Shown piece by piece: positions 24,485 through 34,005 of a stretch of 64,000 nucleotides of DNA. This DNA is from Haladaptatus litoreus (lineage in GTDB: Archaea; Halobacteriota; Halobacteria; Halobacteriales; Haladaptataceae): assembly GCF_900156425.1 (NCBI RefSeq), contig NZ_FTNO01000007.1, positions 62,001 through 126,000 of the forward strand, written 5' to 3'. How positions within the stretch are numbered: position 1 is the first letter of the stretch; the number at the start of each line of letters is the position of its first letter. The translations under genes and the position numbers were made by a program. The notes below the pieces were generated by a model. That model saw only the letters and a program-made list of their open reading frames with translations, did no database searches and was not told the origin of the DNA.

Positions 24485-24688
24485 GTGGTACCAATTTGGC
24501 CCACGGCATATTCCGACCATCAGGAGCTCAGTCCACTCTACGAGTGGAGTGATCCCGAAGCCTTCGATGCGCTGATTGCACCAGCACTGGCACGGACCAC
24601 CGATACGACTGCGTTGATCTCCTTCACCTACACTGGCTACTCCGTCACTCTCCATAGCACTGGCACCGTTCACGTTGCTCCCGCTTAA
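24485..24688 (+). pseudogene. HalOD1 gene missing its N-terminal helix
   Basis: Frame from GTG 24485 enters the domain at ELSPLYEWSDPEAFDALI and continues ISFTYTGYSVTLHSTGTVHV to TAA. The first helix (normally about 20 residues) is replaced by unrelated sequence. Lies 25 bases from the convergent TrmB gene. Probably non-functional; it could have been cut when the duplicated promoter block at 24283-24480 arrived. Confidence 0.65.
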
Positions 24689-24713
24689 GAACTCCTGCTG
24701 CTATCACCGAAGA

Positions 24714-25553
24714 CTAATCCTCCACAGTCGTATCAGGATCGTGTCGCGGTGGTAATCCTGTCGCCATCAGTCGTCGAGCAATCACCACAATCCCATTGTC
24801 GAACCCCCGACCAAACACCGCCTTTTCTGTCTCAATCCCACCGGTATCCGTCTCATGCACCGAGCTCACGAGAATCGTGTTCTTGTCGATCAACAGCAAT
24901 CGGCTGATTGTCGTGTCGTCGTCAACTTCGAGTGGCGAACTATCCAACCACTCCAACCCAGAGACGAATACTTCCGCGTCGGGCAACGCCTCTGCAATCT
25001 GCTCACGAATGTCCTCAGTTTGGGTGCCAACCAGGACATCAAGCCCGGTGTCCAGCGCTTGTTGAAGTTGGTCGAGCAACTTGTCGGTGACAACCTCATC
25101 TCGCCCGATAATGAGCACGATTTCTCGTCCAGCGGCATCGATGAGTTGCTGGGTGCGATTCGTAATCGCAGTAGTGCCCGAGAGTGCCCAGACTTCGTGG
25201 GTGATTCCCTCATCACCACCGTTCGATTCTGCAGGCTCGATCGCGGCCATCGCCTCAGCAAGTGTCTCCGTCCGCGATTCGTACTCCTGGCGCAGTGTCT
25301 CGGCAGCTTCCTTGATCGGCACGGTGCGAAATTGCTGGGGATTCGAGTGTTGGATCTCAACCAATCCTTTCGTCTCTAACACGCGAATCGCATCATACAC
25401 ACGTGTTCGGGGGACTTCAGAGATCTCGCTAATCTCTTTTGCTGTCCCCTTTGGAAGGCGTGCTAAGGCCACCATGCAGCGTGCTTCGTATTCTTTCAAT
25501 CCGAGTTGCTGTAACAAGTCGACCGATTGCTGTTGATTAGATATGTCCTTCAT
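24714..25553 (-). CDS. TrmB-family transcriptional regulator
   Basis: 279 residues from ATG 25553. The N-terminal winged helix is typical: LLQQLGLKEYEARCMVALAR, GTAKEISEISEVPRTRVYDA, LVEIQHSNPQQFR; then a coiled-coil helix (YESRTETLAEAMAAI) and a PLD-like effector domain (REIVLIIGRDEVVTDKLLDQ, SRLLLIDKNTILVSSVHE). TrmB proteins usually control sugar or central-carbon genes. Convergent with a HalOD1 fragment. The sequence GGGTCCCAACCATT at its 5' side recurs near 25975. Confidence 0.9.
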   Translation of the reverse strand: MKDISNQQQSVDLLQQLGLKEYEARCMVALARLPKGTAKEISEISEVPRTRVYDAIRVLETKGLVEIQHSNPQQFRTVPIKEAAETLRQEYESRTETLAEAMAAIEPAESNGGDEGITHEVWALSGTTAITNRTQQLIDAAGREIVLIIGRDEVVTDKLLDQLQQALDTGLDVLVGTQTEDIREQIAEALPDAEVFVSGLEWLDSSPLEVDDDTTISRLLLIDKNTILVSSVHETDTGGIETEKAVFGRGFDNGIVVIARRLMATGLPPRHDPDTTVED

Positions 25554-26034
25554 GGGTCCCAACCATTTTCCCCAAACATTCCGGGGTAGTCATTATGTTC
25601 TGGCGTCGCTCACAAGACAGTCCGTGTCGAAGCCACCGCGCTTGTCCGACAGCACTGTCTCCCATACAGTGAGAATGATTGTCGAGACGTATCAAAGGCA
25701 CTCATTCCTAAACTGCCATATTGCTCATTTACCAACAATCATGCGATTCACTCGGATAATCACACTAATTGACTCACGAATTCGCAATCAGTTCCATGTC
25801 AAATTGCGGATTTCACAGCAAGACGAACTGCCTCGAGAGAGCATGTTCGACGAAAGCAGCCGGTAGAAACATATATTTCTATATTTGGCATTCTGAAATC
25901 AATCAGTAACTCGAATACTCACAGTAAGATTATACAGGACGAGCGCAAAGACCCAAGTGGTACGGAGGTCGGCTGGGTCCCAACCATTCGCTACTCCGTA
26001 CCAGACTGCCACCCACGTGGCAGTTTCGAATGCA
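25554..26034. other. Intergenic, no gene seen
   Basis: About 480 bases. The string GGGTCCCAACCATT occurs just upstream of the TrmB start and again near 25975-25990, a possible shared regulatory or duplication trace. No supported gene. Confidence 0.4.
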
Positions 26035-26349
26035 TTAGTCCGGTAGTTCACTGATGGACTGTGTGCTATACTTCTCTGTGAGATCTGTGAGGAGGGGTTC
26101 GATCTCGTCGAATTGTGGTCCTTTTGTCACTGTGTCTGTCTTCTGATCCCACGTCACAAGGTCATGATCTTCTAATCGCGGCAGATGGATATGATGTAGT
26201 GCAATTACGTGCTCGCGGTCGCCATCTTCTGTCGCCACAGTGGTTGGGGACACGGTGGGAGTATCAGACGCAGGGCCGTTTGTGAGTGCGTGGAGAAGCT
26301 GTCGTCTCTCACTACTTGCTAGCACTGAAAGTTTGTCATTGAGTAGCAT
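26035..26349 (-). CDS. DUF7344 winged-helix protein (short)
   Basis: 104 residues from ATG 26349. LSVLASSERRQLLHALTNGP, then EHVIALHHIHLPKLEDHDLV and a wing TWDQKTDTVTKGPQF. The domain is complete but compact, with no N-terminal extension. Similar to 27104-27442 (shared KGPxFDEIxPLL/RGPNFDDVAPLL ending). Divergent to the Lrp gene at 26509; the 160-base gap holds both promoters. Confidence 0.85.
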   Translation of the reverse strand: MLLNDKLSVLASSERRQLLHALTNGPASDTPTVSPTTVATEDGDREHVIALHHIHLPRLEDHDLVTWDQKTDTVTKGPQFDEIEPLLTDLTEKYSTQSISELPD

Positions 26350-26508
26350 GGTCTTCACTTCCCTTACTACCTTGTATCGGGTTAAACACCATACATTTTC
26401 CACAATACTTGTTGTTTGAGTAACTGAGTGACACGACGGGATAGAAACCGTGTAGTTGTCACTCACATTTTCACACATTCTTTACGTTCCGACCGTCTAC
26501 TCCGATGT

Positions 26509-27000
26509 ATGAGCCGAGGACTCGACAACGTCGATCGTGGTATTCTCTATCACCTCCAGCGAGACGCACGCAATACAACCACCCAAGAAATTGCTGAAAC
26601 GGTCGGTACCTCTGCGAGTACGGTGCGCAACCGAATCGAAGCACTCGAAGCGGATGGCATCATCAAGGGCTACCATCCCGAAATCGACTATGAAGCGGCG
26701 AACCTCCCGCTCTGTGTGTTGTTCATCTGTACTGCACCGGCAACCGAGCGTTCCGAATACATCCAGCACCTCCTCGAAATACAGGGTGTAATTGATGTCC
26801 GTGAGATGCTCGTCGGTAGAAGAAATATCTATGTGGAAGTCGTTGGCACGAGTACGAAAGATATTACGCGCATTACGGACACGCTGCACGAGTCGGGGCT
26901 CACCGTCGAGAGTTCCGAGATGATGCGCTCGCGGCATATTCAGCCATTCAATCACTTCCATTTCAGTGAGGATCTCGCTGACGAGCAGCAGGACAGCTAG
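26509..27000 (+). CDS. Lrp/AsnC-family regulator
   Basis: 163 residues from ATG 26509. Lrp-type HTH (LDNVDRGILYHLQRDARNTT, ETVGTSASTVRNRIEALEAD) and the RAM/effector region (LPLCVLFICTAPATERSEYI, GVIDVREMLVGRRNIYVEVV). Normal length. Haloarchaea use many Lrp paralogs for amino acid and general metabolic control; target unknown. Flanked by two DUF7344 genes on the opposite strand. Confidence 0.9.
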   Translation: MSRGLDNVDRGILYHLQRDARNTTTQEIAETVGTSASTVRNRIEALEADGIIKGYHPEIDYEAANLPLCVLFICTAPATERSEYIQHLLEIQGVIDVREMLVGRRNIYVEVVGTSTKDITRITDTLHESGLTVESSEMMRSRHIQPFNHFHFSEDLADEQQDS

Positions 27001-27103
27001 TTGAGAGACGAGAACATTCGGAGCGTGACGTAGCACTCGGCTTGAGTCGAATTATGAGAAATGGAAAACGGTCTCTCTGTCCTCATTCTGAGGCGTTCGG
27101 GGG

Positions 27104-27442
27104 CTACGGCCAGTCGTCAGGTAACTCGTCTGCATGGTCAGTCATCAGTGTGAGGAGTGGCGCAACGTCATCGAAATTTGGCCCGCGACGAATCGTTTCA
27201 GTCTTTGGATCCCACTCGATATAGCCTGCATCCGCTAACTTGGGCAAATGCGTGTGATGCAACCGTGTTTTTAGTGAGTCGAGGTCCTCATCGGGTATCG
27301 TATCTGTTGGAACCTCATCTGGGGTAAACTCATCTTCATCACGGGGATTGTGGTCTGCGACCGCGAGCAGGATACGGCGGCGATGGACGTTGCTGAGCGC
27401 GTCGAGTAGAACGTCAAGTGACGTTGGAGTGGAGTGTGGCAT
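27104..27442 (-). CDS. DUF7344 winged-helix protein
   Basis: 112 residues from ATG 27442. LDVLLDALSNVHRRRILLAV, SLKTRLHHTHLPKLADAGYI, EWDPKTETIRRGPNFDDVAP. Complete domain of normal length. Converges with the Lrp gene. No HalOD1 gene adjacent. Confidence 0.85.
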   Translation of the reverse strand: MPHSTPTSLDVLLDALSNVHRRRILLAVADHNPRDEDEFTPDEVPTDTIPDEDLDSLKTRLHHTHLPKLADAGYIEWDPKTETIRRGPNFDDVAPLLTLMTDHADELPDDWP

Positions 27443-27947
27443 GGGTATCGGACTGGTATTGCGGAACGGTTGAACTCTGTGAGCGTTCCGCGTGACACCT
27501 CACGCGAAGAAAAACGAGGAAAACCCATCAGTGCCGGTGATCCCGGTTCAAGCGACCCCTCCAGTATCGGGGTACAAACGTAGAGTTGTCAATTCCGTAC
27601 GTTATACTCGGGGTCTGAGACAGATAAAGGGGGTGGGAATTCACTCAGTTACTCACAGTATGGGTTGGTCTCGTGGGTCTCCCATTTGACGCACTGTCGT
27701 TTGCAACGCGACTGCACGTGATGGTATGTCCACATCTGCTTAGTGTAAAAAGCGGGAGTAGTAAATGTTCGATTCCGACTAGCGCGACGAATGAGAGAGG
27801 TTAGGCTGTTGTCGTGGACGTGTTCTGCTGGCAGGCGGCCCGCTAATGACTGTAAAAATGTGCTCCGGGAATCCGGTGTTGAGAGTGACTGAAAATTGAG
27901 TTTGAACTTACCGGAGGCTTTAGTGGCAGAACTCCATCGATCCGAAC
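27443..27947. other. Intergenic with nuclease-gene 3' remnant
   Basis: At about 27803-27835 the reverse strand encodes NTSTTTA and a stop, like the end of the nuclease pseudogene at 7989. The flank just beyond it (ATCTGCTTAGTG near 27733) matches the flank of that pseudogene near 7928. An ancestral decayed nuclease copy is likely; no intact gene. Confidence 0.45.
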
Positions 27948-28262
27948 ATGTCGAGTCTTCCGTCCCGGCGTATTGGGTTCATCCTTGTTCCGCTTGGCGT
28001 CGTACTGCTGCCGTTGACGATATTCACTGGAAGCGGTACATTAGGGGCATGTCCAGAGTCCGCGCCTGATTTTCTTGGGATTGATTTCAGCCAAGCTCGG
28101 ATACTCGATCTTCAGGTAGCCACGATGAGCCTTTCATGGTATGACGGGTGTAACTGGCGCAGTTCTTGGTTGGTTCCATCGGTACTAGGATTCGTGTTGA
28201 TCGCGATTGGACTCGTGCTGATCGGTCGCTCGATGAACCAACAGCATACGGACACGGTTTGA
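27948..28262 (+). CDS. Small two-helix membrane protein, unknown
   Basis: 104 residues from ATG 27948. Hydrophobic helices at about 8-28 (IGFILVPLGVVLLPLTIF) and 75-95 (WLVPSVLGFVLIAIGLVLIG) flank an extracytoplasmic loop with two Cys (TLGACPES, YDGCNW). The topology is consistent with a disulfide in the loop. No family recognised. Confidence 0.6.
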   Translation: MSSLPSRRIGFILVPLGVVLLPLTIFTGSGTLGACPESAPDFLGIDFSQARILDLQVATMSLSWYDGCNWRSSWLVPSVLGFVLIAIGLVLIGRSMNQQHTDTV

Positions 28263-28389
28263 GAGCTTCATTGCAGTGTCTGAATGTTCCCACTGCACGT
28301 TTATCCACAAACGTGCAACCAGAACAGCCATCAACCCATGGGACGCCCGAAATTAGCCGATTCAATTTCTAGATAGCGCCGTCCTCAAC

Positions 28390-28506
28390 CTCTATATTGC
28401 ACGAAACTCACAACTAATACGCAATGAGGACGGAACGGAACAAGACGGGACCTACAATGTCTGGCTCGGTCGGGAGGAGTATCGTGACGGTCCCACGCGC
28501 CGCTGA
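28390..28506 (+). pseudogene. Tyrosine recombinase, N-proximal fragment
   Basis: Thirty-eight codons then TGA: RNSQLIRNEDGTEQDGTYNV, WLGREEYRD. The YNVWLxREEY stretch resembles the segment just before the catalytic domain of haloarchaeal XerC/phage-type integrases. The matching C-terminal piece lies 1.26 kb downstream on the same strand (29771-29953). Confidence 0.45.
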
Positions 28507-28531
28507 CTCATTGCTAGTGTGGTGATGGTTG

Positions 28532-29203
28532 CTACTTATCGCGGAAAATGGACGAGATGAACCTAATTTTTCTCTGAGCAGACTCTAACAAGAGCGTGCC
28601 ACGTCCTTTATCGAGAACTTCAATGCAATCCTCTCGTTCCTGCAGTGTTGACTCTAGAAACGATTTCAATGAGTACAGTTCAGGAAGGCCTGGTTCAGAA
28701 CCATCACCATCCTCGCTGTCTGTCGCAAAGTTGTTGTCCTCAAAGAGAGTGTAGATGCCATTAAGCCTAGTATAGAATGAAATCACGGTTTCCGATTCAG
28801 ATTGTGTAAAAATCCCGATATCGCCTACGTTCGCCTCATATACATCTGTCGAGAATAAATTATCGTAGTGTGCTGAAAAAACCCGTTCCACATAGGACTC
28901 GTCTATAGAGGCGATATTTCTCCTAAATTCTTGCTGACGTTCTTCTACATCAACTGCATCAAAATCAACTTCTTGTACAGAACGGATGTTGTACTGTGGA
29001 TTTATCTCTAGCAATACGACGATGTATAGTCGTTGCAGTGGCGCACCTAGCTGTTTCACTTCATTCTGCAGTGCAGATCTTACTTGCTGATTCTGTACGC
29101 TACGCCGATTCCAGTTCGCAATTAACGTGCCAATCAAGGTCAGTGAGCCACCGAGAAGAAGCGTGAATAGTGTCCATAGACCTGATGAGATCCCAAGCAG
29201 CAT
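28532..29203 (-). CDS. Membrane-anchored hypothetical protein inside split integrase
   Basis: 223 residues from ATG 29203. One N-terminal helix (SGLWTLFTLLLGGSLTLIGT) then a soluble helical domain (VRSALQNEVKQLGAPLQRLY ... QEVDFDAVDVEERQQEFRRN). The N-terminal LLxGSLTLIGTLIANW pattern is seen in many small phage or defence-associated membrane proteins of unknown role. Lower GC than neighbours. It lies between the two recombinase pieces. Confidence 0.6.
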   Translation of the reverse strand: MLLGISSGLWTLFTLLLGGSLTLIGTLIANWNRRSVQNQQVRSALQNEVKQLGAPLQRLYIVVLLEINPQYNIRSVQEVDFDAVDVEERQQEFRRNIASIDESYVERVFSAHYDNLFSTDVYEANVGDIGIFTQSESETVISFYTRLNGIYTLFEDNNFATDSEDGDGSEPGLPELYSLKSFLESTLQEREDCIEVLDKGRGTLLLESAQRKIRFISSIFRDK

Positions 29204-29388
29204 AGCAGTGGATAGTTGCTATTACAACATAAAATGCTGTATCGATTATAGAACTGTCGCCGCCGCTGGTCAGAGGATGCACCGTCGCCACAACTTCCCA
29301 GCTCTCGCGATGGCCGTTACTTGTTACATCCATGTATTGATTCAGCAATGCCAACCCGACCACCCGCGACGACGAGCGTGCGAATCGG

Positions 29389-29691
29389 ATGGCCCAGAAG
29401 CGCCGCAACCATGAGGAACGCAAACAGAGCCAGCAGGAAAAGACAGACGACACGGACGAAGCGCACAAAAAGAGCGAGACAGGCGAAACGAGCGAAACGG
29501 ACGAAACACACAAATCGGAAGACGAGGAGCCGGTTGACACCTACATGTACTTGCCGCCAGCGGTTAAAGACGAGCTTGGCTATCGGTATCAGGAATTCAA
29601 GCTAGAGCTGTCGCGAGAATTTGACGTGCAGATGGACGCCGTCGAGAAGAACGCCCACTTCTATCCCGCAGTCATCAAACACGGCTTGTGA
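29389..29691 (+). CDS. Charged plasmid-type protein (DUF8160-like)
   Basis: 100 residues from ATG 29389. An N-terminal half rich in K/E/S/T (ETGETSETDETHKSEDEE) is followed by YMYLPPAVKDELGYRYQEFK and VEKNAHFYPAVIKHGL. Haloarchaeal plasmids carry proteins with this design (ETSETDE repeats, then MYLP...FYPLV) immediately after ParA-type partition genes. No parA is seen here, so this may be a stranded piece of a partition locus. Confidence 0.6.
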   Translation: MAQKRRNHEERKQSQQEKTDDTDEAHKKSETGETSETDETHKSEDEEPVDTYMYLPPAVKDELGYRYQEFKLELSREFDVQMDAVEKNAHFYPAVIKHGL

Positions 29692-29770
29692 ATCTCACTG
29701 CCGAGCATGTCTATACTGAGATGGACGACTGACAAAGCCACGTTTTGAGTATTACTGGTTAGAACTGCAT

Positions 29771-29953
29771 ACTAACGTTTCGACGCACGCCTTACGCCGC
29801 TGTTGGGCGAACCATGTACTTGTTGAGGAGAACGTGCCACCGCGCATTGTGATAGCGCTCGGTGGCTGGTCAAGCTATGACGCGATTGAGCCATATCTCG
29901 CTGCGCCCACGGAAGCGAATATTATTGAATCGATGAGTGCCGTTGAGCTGTGA
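29771..29953 (+). pseudogene. Tyrosine recombinase, C-terminal catalytic fragment
   Basis: Sixty codons and TGA: STHALRRCWANHVLVEENVP, IVIALGGWSSYDAIEPYLAA. The HxLRR, LGGW and catalytic Tyr (PYLAAPTE) motifs of the integrase family are present. The upstream catalytic Arg and the arm- and core-binding parts are absent here. No start codon fits. Together with 28390-28506 it brackets 1.3 kb of other genes. Confidence 0.8.
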
Positions 29954-30090
29954 ACGGCCGATCAAAGGCCGAGAATCACTACTCCTGAATTTCTTTAACA
30001 GATATCCTTACGGCGTCATTCCGCAGTACTGCCTTCCATTATAAGCGGTAATGACACTCGAGATCCACACGAAAATGTGGATTGCCGTGA

Positions 30091-30403
30091 TTAGACACCA
30101 ATTGGCGGTGGACCGCCACCGTTACCGTTGTCGTCACCGTCCTGAACCTGCTCGTTGAAGTTCTGTGCGTTGGATTCGGCGTACTGGACGTTTTTCGTTG
30201 CTCTGGGCGTTGGCCTGCACTGCCACTGCATTGTCCGACTCAGCGCCACTGTCTCCATTTTGAGTTGGAGCTATACCAGCCCCCCCACCGGGGAAACCGT
30301 CTCCATTTCCACTTTCTTTGGAGAGGATTGTGGGACTACCAAGGGTGCTAAGCAGTGTGACCGTCCATCGTGGGCCGATTGCTCTTCTGATGCCTGATTT
30401 CAT
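30091..30403 (-). pseudogene. Frameshifted Asn/Gly-rich protein gene
   Basis: From ATG 30403 the frame gives MKSGIRRAIGPRWTVTLLST and NAVAVQANAQSNE; after a run of five As the frame shifts, and the next frame continues NVQYAESNAQNFNEQVQDGD, a Gly/Asn-rich tail and TAA at 30091. The related fragment at 44190-44388 is broken near the same place. The N-terminus may be an export signal. Family unknown. Confidence 0.6.
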
Positions 30404-30693
30404 AAGTAGAAGTGGCCCGCCCCGGTACTTCCCTATCAAACTATGTGCGGCGCGTACTCAAGCCTTAGTCCGAATTGACGGGTACGTTTGGAACCACGCC
30501 ATGTCGGTGGTAGCAGGCTAGTATACTAATTTGGGGTTTTATTTCAAATTTTCATCGTCTACTTCGAGCAAATCCTTGATCACTCGTCATTTTCACGATA
30601 GCTTTACCAAGTTTGCTCCTAGATGGTAACTAAGAACTTGAGCGAGATAGTATTCTCACAGAAGATTCATAGTATCTGTCCCCTTTTTAATTC
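30404..30693. other. Intergenic, no gene seen
   Basis: Just under 300 bases, AT-rich towards 30690, with likely promoter sequence for the YihY/BrkB gene. Confidence 0.35.
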
Positions 30694-31479
30694 ATGAGGC
30701 GGACGATCAATTCCGTCGCTACGATCTTTCGCCAGATCGTCCGCCACGCGAATAGTAGCTACCTTCCATTTTTGGCCGGAAGCCTTGCATATCACGCATT
30801 TCTATTATTAATCCCTCTGCTGATATTTTTGCTCATCGTAATCTCTGCAGTTGGTGGCGAAGCCAGTGTAGCGTACCTTGTTGATTTTACTCAACCATAT
30901 CTCACACCGCGTGCAAGGGCATTGCTCGCAGAAACAATCCTGGGGGCATCTACTCATACGGGAGTACTTGTGCTTGGCATCGGCGCATTACTTTGGAGTC
31001 TGCTCCGGATTTTCCGCGGACTTGATATTGCCTTTGCAACGATTTACAACACGTCAACACATAAGTCAATTCAAAACCAGTTCAGAAGTGGCATTATTGC
31101 TGCTCTTGTGATCAGCCTTGCGCTACTTATGGCAATCACTCTCGGAACACTTATTGCAGTTTTCCCTTGGGAACCACTTGTTCGTATTCTTAATGCTGTT
31201 CTGTTCGTTGTTGTCCTCATCATTGTCTTCTTTCCACTCTACTATGTCTTTCCAAGTCTCGAGGTAACTGTCCGCGAAGTGCTGCCAGGAACCGTTGCGG
31301 CTGCCATCGGGTGGCTGATTTTTCATATCCTCTTTCAGGTGTATGCTGCCTACACACTCACCTTGGAAGCATATGGAGTACTTGGCGTCGTCCTCTCGAT
31401 GCTTATTTGGTTGTATTCGAGTATGTTTATTCTCCTACTTGGAGCCGTTGTAAATGCCGTGTTGGCCGGTCGAGCATGA
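30694..31479 (+). CDS. YihY/BrkB-family membrane protein
   Basis: 261 residues from ATG 30694. The family hallmark is at the N-terminus (SYLPFLAGSLAYHAFLLLIP), followed by the amphipathic TILGASTHTGVLVLGIGALL, and FRGLDIAFATIYNT, and C-terminal LTLEAYGVLGVVLSMLIWLY. Six predicted helices. Once annotated as RNase BN, the family is now regarded as transporters or envelope proteins of uncertain substrate. Intact, AT-richer than neighbours. Confidence 0.88.
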   Translation: MRRTINSVATIFRQIVRHANSSYLPFLAGSLAYHAFLLLIPLLIFLLIVISAVGGEASVAYLVDFTQPYLTPRARALLAETILGASTHTGVLVLGIGALLWSLLRIFRGLDIAFATIYNTSTHKSIQNQFRSGIIAALVISLALLMAITLGTLIAVFPWEPLVRILNAVLFVVVLIIVFFPLYYVFPSLEVTVREVLPGTVAAAIGWLIFHILFQVYAAYTLTLEAYGVLGVVLSMLIWLYSSMFILLLGAVVNAVLAGRA

Positions 31480-31752
31480 TGGAGATGGGGATACAACAGA
31501 GATAATATCCTGACTGGGACGTTTTTTTAGGCTCACAGCATGATCTGCAAATCGTTCGACTGGTGCAATAGTTAGAGGACAGGCGTTGCTACGATTCAGC
31601 CCAGCAACATCCACAATTTAGGTATGCAGTGCTGTCAACACTGCTTCGGTCGTGGCTACGCGTCGGTATACTCGGTCAACGGCTCGGATCGGTAGAAGCC
31701 CTCAGAATAACTATACTGGCTGAAATAGGGAGGACTGTCTAATTAATCCAGT
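31480..31752. other. Intergenic, no gene seen
   Basis: About 270 bases without a supported gene. Confidence 0.35.
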
Positions 31753-31905
31753 TTATGAAGCGAGCAGTTCGTCGATCTTGTGGTCTAAATCAGTGTCAGG
31801 GATATCCTCGATATATGTTCCTTCCTTTCGCATTGTCTTTTCGTGGAGTTCGTGCACTCGTTCAGAGTCTCTTGGCTCATACCGACGGATGGAAAGGCCA
31901 CTCAT
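31753..31905 (-). pseudogene. GNAT acetyltransferase, N-terminal fragment
   Basis: Fifty codons: LSIRRYEPRDSERVHELHEK, YIEDIPDTDLDHKIDELLAS then TAA. This is the start of a GNAT fold (strand 1 and helix 1 plus the EDxPxxDxDL segment common in haloarchaea). The acetyl-CoA-binding half is missing, so it is inactive unless it has another role. Confidence 0.65.
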
Positions 31906-32090
31906 ACTACTGAATCGTCATCCCTCTCTCGTCTTAATCTAGTATGAAAGGAGTATGATTTGTGAGAAACTAAAGCGATTGTCAGCGTTCAGCAGGTGTT
32001 AGCTTCGCGGTCCGCACCTACTAGTCTGATCTTGGATTTTCTAGTTCTATCGCCCACCGATTTAACGTAATCCAGACACTACCATTTGCC

Positions 32091-32330
32091 ATGAGCGAGA
32101 ATGCCGCAATAGTCGCTCGGATAATCGAGCATAATACGGGCGGGCAAAACCGTGCGACAATTGATCGCGACCACATTGGTGTGATTGCAACCCAGCATGG
32201 TCGCTTTGACGGCGATATCGATGATTCGATAGCCGAGGCGCTTGCAGAGGGATACATCGAAAAGCAGGACGGGGAGTACGTCGCGACGGAGAAGGTCTGG
32301 GATCTCGTGCCCGGTACAGCTCGCACGTGA
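32091..32330 (+). CDS. Small acidic hypothetical protein
   Basis: 79 residues from ATG 32091: AAIVARIIEHNTGGQNRATI, DIDDSIAEALAEGYIEKQDG, EYVATEKVWDLV. The helix-strand pattern ending in a short wing resembles small winged-helix-like domains. Function unknown. The coding bias is haloarchaeal. Confidence 0.55.
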   Translation: MSENAAIVARIIEHNTGGQNRATIDRDHIGVIATQHGRFDGDIDDSIAEALAEGYIEKQDGEYVATEKVWDLVPGTART

Positions 32331-32596
32331 TCGGTAGCATTCGCTCATAAGAGCAGGAGAGTGTAAAGCCAAGCATTGTAATGACGAGAAACGCACCGTA
32401 ACCATGCTCGTCAAAGGTGTTCGCGACCCGTCATGATATGATTGATACGGATTTAGCGTGTGCACAGGCGTCAGTGACGGACTTATCTTGACAATATCGA
32501 CAAACTCTCTACCCTCTCGTGAGGGTTAGCCCCCAATCTTTATCCTAGTTACGTTGGTATTATTGCATATCTGAATTAACGGAGTGACAATTTCAT

Positions 32597-33925
32597 ATGA
32601 ACCGTCGATCATTCCTCAAAGCAACCACAACAGTCGGCATAAGTTCCGCCCTCGCGGGCTGCGGCATGGGCGGATTCTCCGCCGGAGACACCGGCAGTGA
32701 CAACACCGGCAACGCCACAAACGAGACGCAAAATCGCACAGTCGGACTTCCCGCGCCCGTCAGCGACCCAAATCAGTACGCGAGCGGGTTCACAAACGTC
32801 GTCAATATGGTGGAGGCGGGAGCCGATCCCACGGGGAACGAAGACGTGAGTCCCGTCATTCAACGCGAAATCGGCAGCGACACGCTGCTCGTATTCCCGC
32901 AGGGAACCTACAAAATGAATTCGCAAGTTCGTCGCGTCGGACTGCGAAATCTTGGGATCATCGGTCAGGGCGCGGTTCTGCGCCATGGTACTGTCGAAGC
33001 TATTGACGGGTTCGAGGTGACGAACGGCGAGTTCACGGGGCCAGCACAACACTTCAAAATCGGTATTCCCGACAACCCACACAAGGGTAAATTCGTGTTT
33101 GGCGGGTTCATTGCCGACTGGCGACGGCCAAACTCGGGGATACAGATCCTCAATCACCATACAGATGGCACCTCTGTCATCGAAAACGTCCGCCAGCAGG
33201 GAATTCACAGTCTTGGCTGCCAAGGGCCGTTTCGCGTTGACTGCCATGGCCCGGAATCGAACGCGATTGTGCGCGGGGTTGACTTGCGGTTCGGCGGGAA
33301 GAGCTACCAATTCACCATTAACACACGGGATGAGCGGTCGGGTGGCGGCACGGAGAAAGGTCGGTCGTGGGCAACGAGCGGCATCACGACCCATCCTGAG
33401 GCGAAAGGCCATCTTCGGGTGCAGCAATGCATGTGCGGTGGTTGGCCGGACAATGGCTTCTATCTGGCCGGTGGGCCAGAGCAGACCGTTGAAATCCTCA
33501 ACTGTGTTGCGGCAAATTCCCACCCGTCGAACATTCGAATTTCGGGGACCGACTGTCGGATTGCGGGCTGTACGGTGGTGACTGACTCGAATTTCGAGAA
33601 GACGGACTTTTACTTCGAACAGCGCCCGATTCGGTTAGACGGGGGGAGTTGCACGGTCGAGAATGTACGAATCAAACAGCTTCTCCCGACTGGATGGTCG
33701 GTAACGGTGCAGCATGCGATGGAGCAGGCAACGCTCAACAACATTCACATTGAGATCCACAAGCAGCCGCAATTAGCGTTAGTCGTTGATGATGCGGTCA
33801 ATCAGTGCACAGTCAACGGATTTGCTGTGCGGACGGAGGGCTGGCGGGGAACTCGAGGCGCGCTGTTTCGTGGGTGGCCGGACGTCGCAAAGAATATCAG
33901 CGTGAATGGGCGGTCGGTCGCGTAG
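32597..33925 (+). CDS. Tat-exported lipoprotein with beta-helix repeats
   Basis: 442 residues. Tat signal NRRSFLKATTTVGISSALAG with lipobox LAGC. Thr/Asn/Gly-rich linker, then a right-handed parallel beta-helix pattern: short turns such as FPQGTYKM, GIIGQGAVLRHG, GFEVTNGEFTG, SVIENVRQQGIHSLGCQGPF, NIRISGTDCRIAGCTVV. Such folds occur in polysaccharide lyases and hydrolases, but I see no defining catalytic motif. Acts on the cell surface. Intact; isolated gene. Confidence 0.8.
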   Translation: MNRRSFLKATTTVGISSALAGCGMGGFSAGDTGSDNTGNATNETQNRTVGLPAPVSDPNQYASGFTNVVNMVEAGADPTGNEDVSPVIQREIGSDTLLVFPQGTYKMNSQVRRVGLRNLGIIGQGAVLRHGTVEAIDGFEVTNGEFTGPAQHFKIGIPDNPHKGKFVFGGFIADWRRPNSGIQILNHHTDGTSVIENVRQQGIHSLGCQGPFRVDCHGPESNAIVRGVDLRFGGKSYQFTINTRDERSGGGTEKGRSWATSGITTHPEAKGHLRVQQCMCGGWPDNGFYLAGGPEQTVEILNCVAANSHPSNIRISGTDCRIAGCTVVTDSNFEKTDFYFEQRPIRLDGGSCTVENVRIKQLLPTGWSVTVQHAMEQATLNNIHIEIHKQPQLALVVDDAVNQCTVNGFAVRTEGWRGTRGALFRGWPDVAKNISVNGRSVA

Positions 33926-34005
33926 TTGCGGGCGGTCTTGGAGAGATAGTCGCGGTGCTCCTGTTGAAACTCTTGATACTACATCCCCAGTTCTTGCACC
34001 GGGAG

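Noticed and set aside
25543-25866. 107-residue frame after the TrmB gene start
   Set aside because: Overlaps the TrmB promoter, no haloarchaeal composition and no family.
32609-33523. 304-residue reverse-strand frame opposite the beta-helix lipoprotein
   Set aside because: The forward frame has a Tat signal and lipobox and a clear fold pattern; the reverse frame has none.
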